Position numbers and translations under genes: made by a program. DNA of 5,921 bases from Gemmatimonadaceae bacterium (GTDB lineage: Bacteria > Gemmatimonadota > Gemmatimonadetes > Gemmatimonadales > Gemmatimonadaceae). Shown here piece by piece: positions 1 to 5,823 of this stretch. The notes beneath the pieces were generated by a model. The model was not told the DNA's origin. It ran no database searches and was given only the letters and a program-made list of their open reading frames with translations. The stretch is taken from the NCBI GenBank assembly GCA_013820975.1, contig JACDHQ010000148.1, positions 1 through 5,921 on the forward strand, in the 5' to 3' direction. How positions within the stretch are numbered: the stretch's first letter is position 1; every line of letters begins with the position of its first letter.

Positions 1-24
1 CCGACGCACCACACGGCAGTTCCA

Positions 25-85
25 CGGTGGCGGCTACCTGCTTTACCGCCGCCGACACACGGCACCATGCCGTTCAACGGTGGCG
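25..85. repeat. Imperfect direct repeat with two small hairpins
   Basis: GTTCCACGGTGGCG (19-32) recurs as GTTCAACGGTGGCG (72-85), 13 of 14 bases identical. Each copy is preceded by CCGAC and ACACGGCA (1-5 and 11-18; 52-56 and 57-64), though with slightly different spacing. Two hairpins lie here: 25-33 pairs with 46-54 (9 bp with one G-T, 12-base loop), and ACGGCA/TGCCGT at 59-64/68-73 (3-base loop). Neither is followed by a T run. They lie downstream of the peroxiredoxin stop, so they could end that transcript or one from a gene left of the window. The role is unknown. Confidence 0.3.
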
Positions 86-110
86 CGAGGGCACCGGCCG
101 AACCGACCGA

Positions 111-599
111 TCAAGCCGCGAGCGCCAGCACCTGCGCGAGCAGTTCCTCAGTCGATCGCTTCTGCCCCGGGTTCTCCTCGACGTGCATCCAGCGCAGGAT
201 GCCCTCGGCGTCGATGAGGAAGTAGGCGCGGGTGGACATGAAGGCGTCTTCCATCAGCACGCCGTAGCTGCGTGACACGTCGCGCTTGAAGTCGCTGAGG
301 AGCTCGGTCTTCATCTCGTGCTGCCGCTTGAATTCCCGGAGCGATGGAACGGCGTCGACGCTGATCGGGAGGATCGCGACGTTGTACTGCGCGAACAGAT
401 CGTAGTCGTCGCGCATGTCACACAGCTCGGCGGTGCAGGTGCTGGTGAACGCCAGCGGAAAGAATGCCAGGAGCACGTTCTGCCCGCGGAGCGAGGACAG
501 GGTGACCGGCGTGCCGCTGGTGGTCTTGAGGGTGAAGTCGGGGACGGGCTGGCCCACGGCCACCGTCTCGGTGGCGGGGGCAAGTGTTGGGGCTGGCAT
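111..599 (-). CDS. Peroxiredoxin, AhpE/BCP (PrxQ)-like
   Basis: A 162-residue thiol peroxidase of the AhpC/TSA thioredoxin-fold superfamily, expected to reduce hydrogen peroxide or organic hydroperoxides in the cytoplasm; no signal peptide is visible. The N-terminal GQPVPDFTL strand (residues 16-24) is typical. The peroxidatic motif PxxxTxxC reads PLAFTSTC, with P48, T52 and peroxidatic C55; the conserved arginine is R124 in STRAYFLID. A second cysteine, C60, lies five residues after C55, the resolving position of BCP/PrxQ enzymes, while the FFPLAFT context resembles AhpE. The length is normal for the family. The reading frame stays open upstream into the tRNA gene, but homology begins just after the ATG at 599, so that start was chosen. 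No good Shine-Dalgarno sequence precedes it and I see no convincing promoter in 600-745. The reductant may be thioredoxin or mycothiol-like thiols; this cannot be told from sequence. Confidence 0.9.
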   Translation of the reverse strand: MPAPTLAPATETVAVGQPVPDFTLKTTSGTPVTLSSLRGQNVLLAFFPLAFTSTCTAELCDMRDDYDLFAQYNVAILPISVDAVPSLREFKRQHEMKTELLSDFKRDVSRSYGVLMEDAFMSTRAYFLIDAEGILRWMHVEENPGQKRSTEELLAQVLALAA

Positions 600-755
600 C
601 GGGGATCGGTATGGTTCTGGGCGGGCGAGCAGCGAGCGGGTGGCGGGCACCCATCGCAAAAATTTCGCCGCGCGGGTTCGGGAGTCACCGGCAAATCGCC
701 ACGAGACCGTGCTCCCCAACGCATTCGGCCTGCGAGGGTCAGCGGCACTCGATGC

Positions 756-793
756 AAAGGAGGCCCCGCTCGACCACGAGCGAGGCCTCCTTT
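756..793 (-). terminator. Strong hairpin, probable tRNA-Ala terminator
   Basis: Seventeen-base arms at 756-772 and 777-793 enclose a 4-base loop. On the minus strand every position pairs, with one G-U (bases 766 and 783); on the plus strand that position is a C-A mismatch. The stem begins 12 bases after the tRNA 3' end and closes with A3/T3. An outer extension pairs 746-752 with 793-799 across a small bulge. The U tract is only three bases, so termination is inferred from position, stem strength and strand asymmetry. It also insulates the peroxiredoxin gene from tRNA transcription. Confidence 0.7.
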
Positions 794-804
794 CGAGTGC
801 AGAG

Positions 805-877
<73 letters not shown>

Positions 878-887
878 GGGATCACGA

Positions 888-916
888 AATATAGCGCGGA
901 ATCCGCGCAGGGGAAA
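888..916 (-). promoter_or_regulatory. Probable sigma-70 promoter of tRNA-Ala
   Basis: Read on the minus strand, the -10 is TATATT (893-888) and the best -35 is TTTCCC (916-911) with a 17-base spacer. The -10 matches consensus in 5 of 6 positions; the -35 is weak. The -10 ends 10 bases before the tRNA 5' end, so transcription would begin only about 4-5 bases upstream of the mature tRNA. The AT-rich box stands out clearly in this GC-rich region. Confidence 0.6.
894..908. promoter_or_regulatory. Palindrome in tRNA promoter spacer
   Basis: GCGCGGA-A-TCCGCGC is a perfect 7+1+7 inverted repeat filling 15 of the 17 bases between the proposed -35 and -10 of the tRNA-Ala promoter. Position suggests an operator, but a GC-rich discriminating spacer with no bound protein is equally possible. 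No matching regulator gene lies in the window. Confidence 0.4.
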
Positions 917-1057
917 AGCCGTCTCGCTGCCGTGTGCCGTTGCGGACGGTGATCCCGGACCGCCCACCCCCCTACTCCGGACCACGGGCCCCCGATGGCG
1001 CCGGCGGACGAGACGTGGCGTGGCACTCGACATGCGCGGCTTCATGCCGAACCGCCC

Positions 1058-1062
1058 AGGAG
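1058..1062 (+). promoter_or_regulatory. Ribosome binding site of trxC
   Basis: AGGAG lies 7 bases before the ATG at 1070. It decides the start: the frame is open from an upstream ATG at 995, but that one lacks a comparable site, and the added 25 residues do not resemble thioredoxin. Confidence 0.8.
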
Positions 1063-1069
1063 ACTACGA

Positions 1070-1543
1070 ATGTCCACCGCCCAGGATCCGACGATCGACC
1101 CTGCCGCGAGCGCGGGCTCGCTCACGCTGCAGTGCCAGTTCTGCCTCACCTGGAACCGCGTCGCCGCCGAGCGGGTCGCCGACCGGCCGAAGTGCGGCAA
1201 GTGCGCGAAGCCGATGCTCCTCGACCGGCCCTTCCCCCTCACCGAAGATGCATTCACGCGAACGGTCGCCGAGAGCACGCTGCCCGTCCTCGTCGACTTC
1301 TACGCCGACTGGTGTGGCCCCTGCAAGATGATGGCGCCGTTCATGGACGAGATAGCGCGCGAGTACCAGGGACGGGCGCTGATCGCGAAGCTCGACAGTG
1401 ACCGTGCGCCGCGCACGAGCCTGCAGCACCAGGTGCGCGGGCTGCCCACCACGGTGGTGTTCAAGGCGGGCAAGGAAGTCGCGCGGCAGGTGGGCGCCGT
1501 GGGCAAGCCGCAGTTGACCGACCTGCTCCGCAAGGCACTGTAA
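1070..1543 (+). CDS. trxC: Thioredoxin 2 with N-terminal zinc ribbon
   Basis: A 157-residue cytoplasmic thioredoxin of the Trx2/TrxC type. After about 20 unconserved residues comes a four-cysteine zinc ribbon, C22-x2-C25 (CQFC) and C42-x2-C45 (CGKC), as in E. coli TrxC. The thioredoxin fold follows from about residue 56, with the buried aspartate D76 in VDFYADWCGPC, active-site cysteines C82 and C85, and the cis-proline P126 in GLPT. It should reduce protein disulfides using electrons from thioredoxin reductase, which is not in the window; the zinc ribbon tunes redox behaviour in known members. The gene is divergent from tRNA-Ala and convergent with the act operon, so it is probably monocistronic. 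No clear promoter is visible in 909-1057. Length and all key residues are intact. The nearby peroxiredoxin is a possible client, by inference only. Confidence 0.95.
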   Translation: MSTAQDPTIDPAASAGSLTLQCQFCLTWNRVAAERVADRPKCGKCAKPMLLDRPFPLTEDAFTRTVAESTLPVLVDFYADWCGPCKMMAPFMDEIAREYQGRALIAKLDSDRAPRTSLQHQVRGLPTTVVFKAGKEVARQVGAVGKPQLTDLLRKAL

Positions 1544-1557
1544 AGGGTCCCGGCGTT

Positions 1558-1573
1558 GGGGGTCGGGGGTCGG
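1558..1573 (+). repeat. G-rich 7-bp tandem repeat
   Basis: Two exact copies of GGGGGTC followed by GG lie 14 bases after the trxC stop. With the GGG at 1545-1547 and GG at 1552-1553 the plus strand could form at best a weak two-layer quadruplex. Its period equals that of the separate repeat at 1651-1684. Confidence 0.55.
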
Positions 1574-1612
1574 AAAAACCATGACACGGGCCATGGCGTC
1601 CACCATAGCGAA

Positions 1613-1639
1613 GCGCCGGCCCGCGAAGCGGACCGGCGC
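1613..1639 (-). terminator. GC-rich hairpin in convergent gap
   Basis: GCGCCGG (1613-1619) pairs with CCGGCGC (1633-1639), and CCGC/GCGG (1621-1624/1628-1631) continues inward to a GAA loop. The position between them (1620/1632) is C-A on the plus strand but G-U in minus-strand RNA, giving a continuous 12-bp stem. It sits about 50 bases past the actF stop, so it is a candidate end of the act transcript, and may also stop trxC transcription from the other side. There is no T tract, so intrinsic termination is uncertain. Confidence 0.45.
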
Positions 1640-1650
1640 ATTCCCCACAA

Positions 1651-1684
1651 GCTGATAGCCGATAGCCGATAGCTGATAGCTGAT
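1651..1684. repeat. Heptamer tandem repeat, about 5 copies
   Basis: The plus strand reads GCTGATA, GCCGATA, GCCGATA, GCTGATA, GCTGAT: a 7-bp unit differing only by T or C at the third base. It ends 5 bases short of the actF stop codon (1690-1692), so it would be the first thing transcribed after actF. Such a repeat can change copy number by slippage. No function is evident. Confidence 0.8.
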
Positions 1685-1689
1685 CCTTG

Positions 1690-3015
1690 CTACTCGTGCG
1701 CCGGCAGCGGCTCCATCGTCTCGGCATCGACGGGGATCTGCACTTCGTCACGGAAGGGCGACGTCATGAGCGTCGCCCGCATGCGCGGGAACGCATTCAT
1801 GAAGGCGATGTAGCACGCGCCCCAGAGTCCGACGTAGAGCAGCGTGACGCCGATTTCCCAGATGCCGAACGGCAGGTGCCCGATTTCGCCATAGAGCGAC
1901 GGATAGACCTCGAGATAGCGGACGAGCCACATCCCGAGGAGGCTCATCACGGTGAAGAGCACGAGCGTCGGCTTGAACATCTTGGCATACTTCGACAGCA
2001 GGCCGAGGAACGGCAGCACGAACACCATGAAGACGGCAGCAAGCGTTGCGTTGGTCCACGGATCGATGAGCCTGAGCCGCGGCCAGTGGGTCTCCTCGCC
2101 GACGTTGCCGTACCAGATGATGAGGTACTGGCTGAAGGTCAGGTAGCCCCAGAACGCGGTGAACGCGAAGCAGAGCTTGCCGATGTCATGGAACTGTGCC
2201 TCGACGATCAGGTGATCGGCGGCGAGGAACCGGCGCCAGGCGAGCACGAGGAGCGCGAACAGCGTCAGCGCGCAGAGCCAGCCGCCCATGAAGAACCACC
2301 AGCCGTACAGGGCGCTCTGGAAGTGCAGGCTCAGGCCCATCGAGAGGTCCCATGCGAGCACCGACCAGCCGAAGGTGAACGCGAAGCCGAACCACACCGC
2401 GAGCTTGCCCTGGAGCGAGTGCGTGCTGTGGATCTCGCGGCGCTCGTCGCGATAGCCGCGGCGCATGCGCTCGCGCAGCCGGCGCGCCCACCCTGCCCCC
2501 GACTCGGCCACCTGGCCGACGTCGAGGCGCACCGACGTATAGATGTACCAGATCGCGAGCACCGTGATGACGCCGAACGACACGATATCGCGGAGCGTCA
2601 GGAAGCCACGGTTGAAGTAAACCTCCTTCTCATGCACGGGCGGGGCCTCGTGCGTCCACGGGAAGACGTGGTTCGTGCCGAAGGCGAGCGTGACCAGCAG
2701 GAGGAGGAACGCGACCGGCAGGAAGGCGACGTAGCCTTCCATGAAGCGGATCACGCTACGCGACCAGCGCGCGGTGGTGATCCGCTGCACCGCGACGAAC
2801 ATCACGCCGGCGGACGAGAGTGCCGCCCAGAAGAGCCAGTTGACGTGGAAGGCGCGCCAGGCGCGATCCGGGGCGACGAACAGGCCGATGATGAACGCGA
2901 GGAAGCCGATGCCGGCCAGCACGAGTGCGAGCGTGGAGAGCCGCCTCGGGATCGGCTTCGACGTCGCGGCGATGACTTCGTCGCGCGTCGGAACGTGAAC
3001 CGGGTGGAGACTCAC
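1690..3015 (-). CDS. actF: Alternative Complex III subunit ActF
   Basis: A 441-residue integral membrane protein, paralogous to ActC, and a structural and possibly proton-conducting subunit of the quinol-oxidising ACIII complex. About ten membrane helices are visible (roughly residues 29-47, 56-76, 96-112, 141-161, 205-226, 236-260, 278-301, 323-341, 350-367, 385-406). Family-like stretches include WDLSMGLSLHFQSALYGWW (222-240) and HDIGKLCFAFTAFWGYLTF (276-294), the latter followed by SQYLIIWYGNVGEETHW. A charged cytoplasmic loop, rich in Arg and Glu, spans about 165-203. The start is GTG at 3015, which overlaps the actE stop as GTGA; GAGGG lies 8 bases upstream. It ends at TAG (1690-1692) and is the last act gene; no oxidase, SCO or further act gene follows on this strand. 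Length is normal. Confidence 0.93.
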   Translation of the reverse strand: MSLHPVHVPTRDEVIAATSKPIPRRLSTLALVLAGIGFLAFIIGLFVAPDRAWRAFHVNWLFWAALSSAGVMFVAVQRITTARWSRSVIRFMEGYVAFLPVAFLLLLVTLAFGTNHVFPWTHEAPPVHEKEVYFNRGFLTLRDIVSFGVITVLAIWYIYTSVRLDVGQVAESGAGWARRLRERMRRGYRDERREIHSTHSLQGKLAVWFGFAFTFGWSVLAWDLSMGLSLHFQSALYGWWFFMGGWLCALTLFALLVLAWRRFLAADHLIVEAQFHDIGKLCFAFTAFWGYLTFSQYLIIWYGNVGEETHWPRLRLIDPWTNATLAAVFMVFVLPFLGLLSKYAKMFKPTLVLFTVMSLLGMWLVRYLEVYPSLYGEIGHLPFGIWEIGVTLLYVGLWGACYIAFMNAFPRMRATLMTSPFRDEVQIPVDAETMEPLPAHE

Positions 3016-3848
3016 GGGCGGCGCCCTCGGGTGGTGTCAGTTGAAGCAGTCACCGAGTCAGGCGCGGTGCGGACGACGACCGGCGGACCGGCGGCTGGCC
3101 CGGTTGCCGGGGTGATGATGCCGGTGCTGTCGGCCCGGACGCCGCTGGTCGGTTGCGCGCCCCTGATGCCGAGATCGATCCCGGCCTGCGAGCCGATGCG
3201 GTTGTAGTAGGGTGCCGGGCGCGTTGGCGCCATCGACGTCGCGGCCGGGAGCGTCGCCCCGGTCTCACCGGGCACGCCAGCGGGAGCCATCACGACCTGG
3301 TGGCGCCCCTGCATGCCGCGGATGTAGTTGATGATGTCCCACCGCTCCTCGTCCGGGATGCGGTTGTACGTCGCCATGTTGCCGCGGCCGTTGCGGATGA
3401 TGCCGAAGATCTGCCCGTCGCTGAGTCCCCGGGCAGTGCCTGTCGCCACCGGCGGTGCGTACATGCCGTACTGCTGCCCCACGGCTGCCTCGACAAATCC
3501 CTTCCCGGTCACGCCGTGACAGACCGAGCAGTTGATCTGGTAGCTCTTGCGGCCGTTCTCGAGCGAGCGGAGATCGACGGGCATTGGGTTGGGGCCGACG
3601 AGCGCCGCCACGGAATCGATGACAGGGAGGGCCGGACGGTATGAGACGACGAGCCCCGGTGCCGCCATGCCGTGCAGCGGCACGCTCAGCTGCGGATTCG
3701 CACGGAAGGGAGTCGAATCGTTGTCGCTCTCCCACGGCTCGTAGCGCGGCTGGTCACGGAAATCCGTGAACCAGCTGCAGGCGCCGAGGACGACGACCAG
3801 GGTCAGGAGCGGCAGCGCAGGTGCTGCGCGGCGGAGGTCAGCGTTCAT
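3012..3848 (-). CDS. actE: ACIII lipoprotein mono-haem cytochrome c, ActE
   Basis: A 278-residue lipid-anchored c-type cytochrome of ACIII, on the outer face of the inner membrane, that passes electrons from the complex towards its acceptor. A hydrophobic signal (residues 11-23) ends in the lipobox LGAC with acylated C24. The family segment FRDQPRYEPWE follows at 30-40. The single haem site is CSVCH (C107, C110, H111), and M158 in GRGNMATYNRIP is the likely axial methionine. The cytochrome domain ends near residue 183; about 95 more residues rich in Ala, Pro, Thr and Gly follow, more than I expect for ActE. The ATG at 3848 was chosen because GGAGGT (3854-3859) lies 5 bases upstream and the signal peptide starts there; the open frame extends 39 codons further back. 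It overlaps actD by 11 bp and actF by 4 bp. Confidence 0.93.
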   Translation of the reverse strand: MNADLRRAAPALPLLTLVVVLGACSWFTDFRDQPRYEPWESDNDSTPFRANPQLSVPLHGMAAPGLVVSYRPALPVIDSVAALVGPNPMPVDLRSLENGRKSYQINCSVCHGVTGKGFVEAAVGQQYGMYAPPVATGTARGLSDGQIFGIIRNGRGNMATYNRIPDEERWDIINYIRGMQGRHQVVMAPAGVPGETGATLPAATSMAPTRPAPYYNRIGSQAGIDLGIRGAQPTSGVRADSTGIITPATGPAAGPPVVVRTAPDSVTASTDTTRGRRP

Positions 3849-4338
3849 CGCGCACCTCCGTTGCCCCATGACGCCGCAGCACCTCGGCCGCTTCGGCCGC
3901 GCGGTCGGGCGAGGTCGCGACCCAGACCCCATAGTCGGCGCTGCTGAAGCGGGCATCGTATCCAACCGTCATCGTGAGGCGCGGGACGCGGGAAAGGGCG
4001 AAGAGGCCGAAGACCGTCGCCAGGGAGCCGACGAGCACCATCACCTCGAAGCCGATGATGGTGTACGGAACCCACGACGCGATCGGCTTGCCGCCGACGA
4101 CGAGGGGCCAGTAGTCGGAGGACCAGATCGCGATCCAGTAGCCGAAGGTCACGCCGAGCAGGCCACCGATCAGGGTGAACCGCCGGACCGGCGACTCGGC
4201 GCGCGGGATGGCATCCTCGAACTCGTGCCGCGGAGTCGGCGTGTACGCGGTGATGTCCATGAATTTCTTCTGGCGGAGCTCCTCGATCGCCTCCACGGCC
4301 GAGTCGAGGTGCTCGAAGTTGGCGAGTACGCCGCTCAT
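3838..4338 (-). CDS. actD: ACIII subunit ActD (DUF3341 family)
   Basis: A 166-residue membrane subunit of ACIII. An N-terminal cytoplasmic domain (about 1-50) starts MSGVLANFEHLDSAVEAIEE, a ferredoxin-like fold pattern typical of DUF3341 proteins. Two transmembrane helices follow at about 54-74 and 92-115, then a soluble C-terminal segment (about 120-166) ending in a helix rich in Ala and Glu. No cofactor-binding residues are expected or seen; the subunit is thought to be structural. Its ATG (4338-4336) overlaps the actC stop as ATGA, with AGGGG 7 bases upstream. The frame is open for another 407 codons upstream, but that part is actC read in the wrong frame. Length fits the family. Confidence 0.92.
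   Translation of the reverse strand: MSGVLANFEHLDSAVEAIEELRQKKFMDITAYTPTPRHEFEDAIPRAESPVRRFTLIGGLLGVTFGYWIAIWSSDYWPLVVGGKPIASWVPYTIIGFEVMVLVGSLATVFGLFALSRVPRLTMTVGYDARFSSADYGVWVATSPDRAAEAAEVLRRHGATEVRDER
3854..3859 (-). promoter_or_regulatory. Ribosome binding site of actE
   Basis: GGAGGT on the minus strand, 5 bases before the ATG at 3848 and inside the last codons of actD. It fixes the actE start and would allow independent initiation in addition to coupling with actD. Confidence 0.8.
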
Positions 4339-5813
4339 GAGTGAGCCCCTGGTCCCATGGGGGGATTGTTGTTCTGGGGGCTCGCCATCCCGCCGTGCTC
4401 GACCGCCTGGTGGGCGCGCGCGAGGCCGCCCCGCATCTTCGGCGGGATGATCTCCTTGATCTCGGCCAGGGCGACCACGGGCATCTGCTTGATGAAGAGC
4501 AGGAACCACATGAAGAACCAGCCGAACGAGCCGATGAGGATGAAGTAGTCGACCCACGTGGGCGCGTAGCCGCCCCACTGCCAGGGCTCGAACTCGTGGG
4601 AGAGCGACGGGATCACGATCACGAAGCGCTCGAACCACATCCCGATGTTGATGAAGATCGAGAGGATGAAGAGCCAGAGCGGGTTGCGGCGGAGCTTCTG
4701 GGAGAAGAGCGAGAGCGGCAGGACCATGTTGCAGATCAGCATGATCCAGGCGGCCCATGCCCACTGGCCGAACAGGCGGTTCCAGAAGTACTGCTGCTCG
4801 ACCTTGTTGCCGCTCATCCACGCGATCTGGAACTCGGTGAGGTACGCGAGTCCCACGACCAGCGACGTGAAGAGGCAGAGCTTCGCTGCCGCGTCGAGGT
4901 CGTTGAGCGTGATGATGTGCTTGAGGTTGAACCACTTCCGCAGCGGGATACCGATGGTGAACACCATCCCGATGCCCGAGAAGATGGCGCCCGCGACGAA
5001 GTACGGCGGGAAGATGGTGGCGTGCCAGCCCGGCACCAGCGACATCGCGAAGTCGAACGAAACGACCGAGTGCACGGAGAGCACGAGCGGCGTCGCGAAG
5101 GCGGCCAGGAAGAGATAGGCGCGCGTGAAGTGGCGCCATTCCTTGTCCGAGTTGCGCCAGCCGAGCGAGAGGATCGCGAAGATCCGCTTGCGCACGGGGT
5201 TCGTCTCCCGGTCGCGGAGCACCGCGAAGTCGGGAATGAGGCCGATGTAGAGGAAGGTGCTCGAGACCGTGAAGTACGTGAGGATCGCGAACACGTCCCA
5301 CACGAGCGGGCTCTTGAACTGCGGCCAGAGGAGCCGCCAGTTCGGATACGGAATGAGCCAGAAGAACTTCCAGGGGCGCCCGAGGTGGAGAATCGGGAAG
5401 AGCCCTGCCGTCATGACGGCGAACACCGTCATCGCCTCCGCCATCCGGTAGATCGATGTGCGGAAGCCGGCGCGGAACAGGTACAGGATTGCGGAGATCA
5501 GCGTGCCCGCGTGACCGATACCGACCCAGAAGACGAACGTGATGATGTAGACGCCCCACATCACCGGCGGGTGGTATCCCGCGGCGCCGAGGCCCTCGTA
5601 GATCTGGTAGATCCAGGCGCCGGCGCCGAGCAGGAGGCAGAAGATGGCGGTCGCGAGCGCGGCGAACCAGCCGAGCGTCGGCTTCAGCGTCGCAAGGACG
5701 TCGTCGTCGACCTGCTTGTAGTCGCGCACCGCCGGAAGGCGGACATTCGCCGATGGAACGTTGGGGCGCTGCACCACGGGGTCGTCGGAGTGAGGCCGGG
5801 CCGTCGTCGCCAT
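4335..5813 (-). CDS. actC: ACIII quinol-oxidising membrane subunit ActC
   Basis: A 492-residue polytopic protein of the NrfD/PsrC family that holds the quinol-binding site of ACIII next to the iron-sulfur subunit ActB. A soluble N-terminal tail (about 1-45) precedes ten hydrophobic segments (about 47-70, 86-112, 127-145, 171-193, 229-251, 268-290, 311-332, 348-370, 378-402, 422-442). Family stretches include WGVYIITFVFWVGIGHAGT (86-104), FPILHLGRPWKF (139-150), SPLVWDVFAILTY (168-180) and PGWHATIFPPYFVAGAIFSG (261-280). H143, D173, H248 and D254 sit in conserved blocks and are candidate quinol-site residues; this is inferred by position, not aligned. The ATG at 5813 has AGGAGG 4 bases upstream. 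The C-terminal tail (about 463-492) is polar and variable. The stop overlaps the actD start by 4 bp. Confidence 0.95.
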   Translation of the reverse strand: MATTARPHSDDPVVQRPNVPSANVRLPAVRDYKQVDDDVLATLKPTLGWFAALATAIFCLLLGAGAWIYQIYEGLGAAGYHPPVMWGVYIITFVFWVGIGHAGTLISAILYLFRAGFRTSIYRMAEAMTVFAVMTAGLFPILHLGRPWKFFWLIPYPNWRLLWPQFKSPLVWDVFAILTYFTVSSTFLYIGLIPDFAVLRDRETNPVRKRIFAILSLGWRNSDKEWRHFTRAYLFLAAFATPLVLSVHSVVSFDFAMSLVPGWHATIFPPYFVAGAIFSGIGMVFTIGIPLRKWFNLKHIITLNDLDAAAKLCLFTSLVVGLAYLTEFQIAWMSGNKVEQQYFWNRLFGQWAWAAWIMLICNMVLPLSLFSQKLRRNPLWLFILSIFINIGMWFERFVIVIPSLSHEFEPWQWGGYAPTWVDYFILIGSFGWFFMWFLLFIKQMPVVALAEIKEIIPPKMRGGLARAHQAVEHGGMASPQNNNPPMGPGAHS

Positions 5814-5817
5814 GCGG

Positions 5818-5823
5818 CCTCCT
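5818..5823 (-). promoter_or_regulatory. Ribosome binding site of actC
   Basis: AGGAGG on the minus strand, 4 bases before the ATG at 5813. It begins within the stop codon of the upstream gene (TGA, 5825-5823), so actB and actC are spaced by only 9 bases. Confidence 0.8.

Noticed and set aside
1..110. CRISPR-like or transposon-end interpretation of the left-edge repeat
   Set aside because: Only two degenerate copies with inconsistent internal spacing, no spacer pattern, no transposase or cas gene.
638..652. GGGTG/CACCC hairpin upstream of the peroxiredoxin
   Set aside because: Only five base pairs, of a kind frequent by chance in this GC-rich DNA, and no link to a promoter or ribosome site.
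973..978. TACTCC as a -10 box for trxC
   Set aside because: No -35-like sequence sits at a proper distance; the only TTG-type candidate (940-945) is 27 bases away.
1545..1573. Stable G-quadruplex downstream of trxC
   Set aside because: There are only three runs of three or more G and one is remote; at most a two-layer structure is possible.
1687..3207. A 506-codon plus-strand open frame opposite actF and the end of actE
   Set aside because: Its translation is dominated by Arg, Glu, His, Asp and Ala with no recognisable domain, as expected from the antisense of a GC-rich membrane-protein gene. It covers a well-supported gene, and I see no ribosome site or promoter for it.
4339..5559. Long in-frame upstream extension of actD
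   Set aside because: It is actC read in another frame: His/Arg/Pro-rich and without homology. The ATG at 4338 has a ribosome site and the usual ATGA junction.
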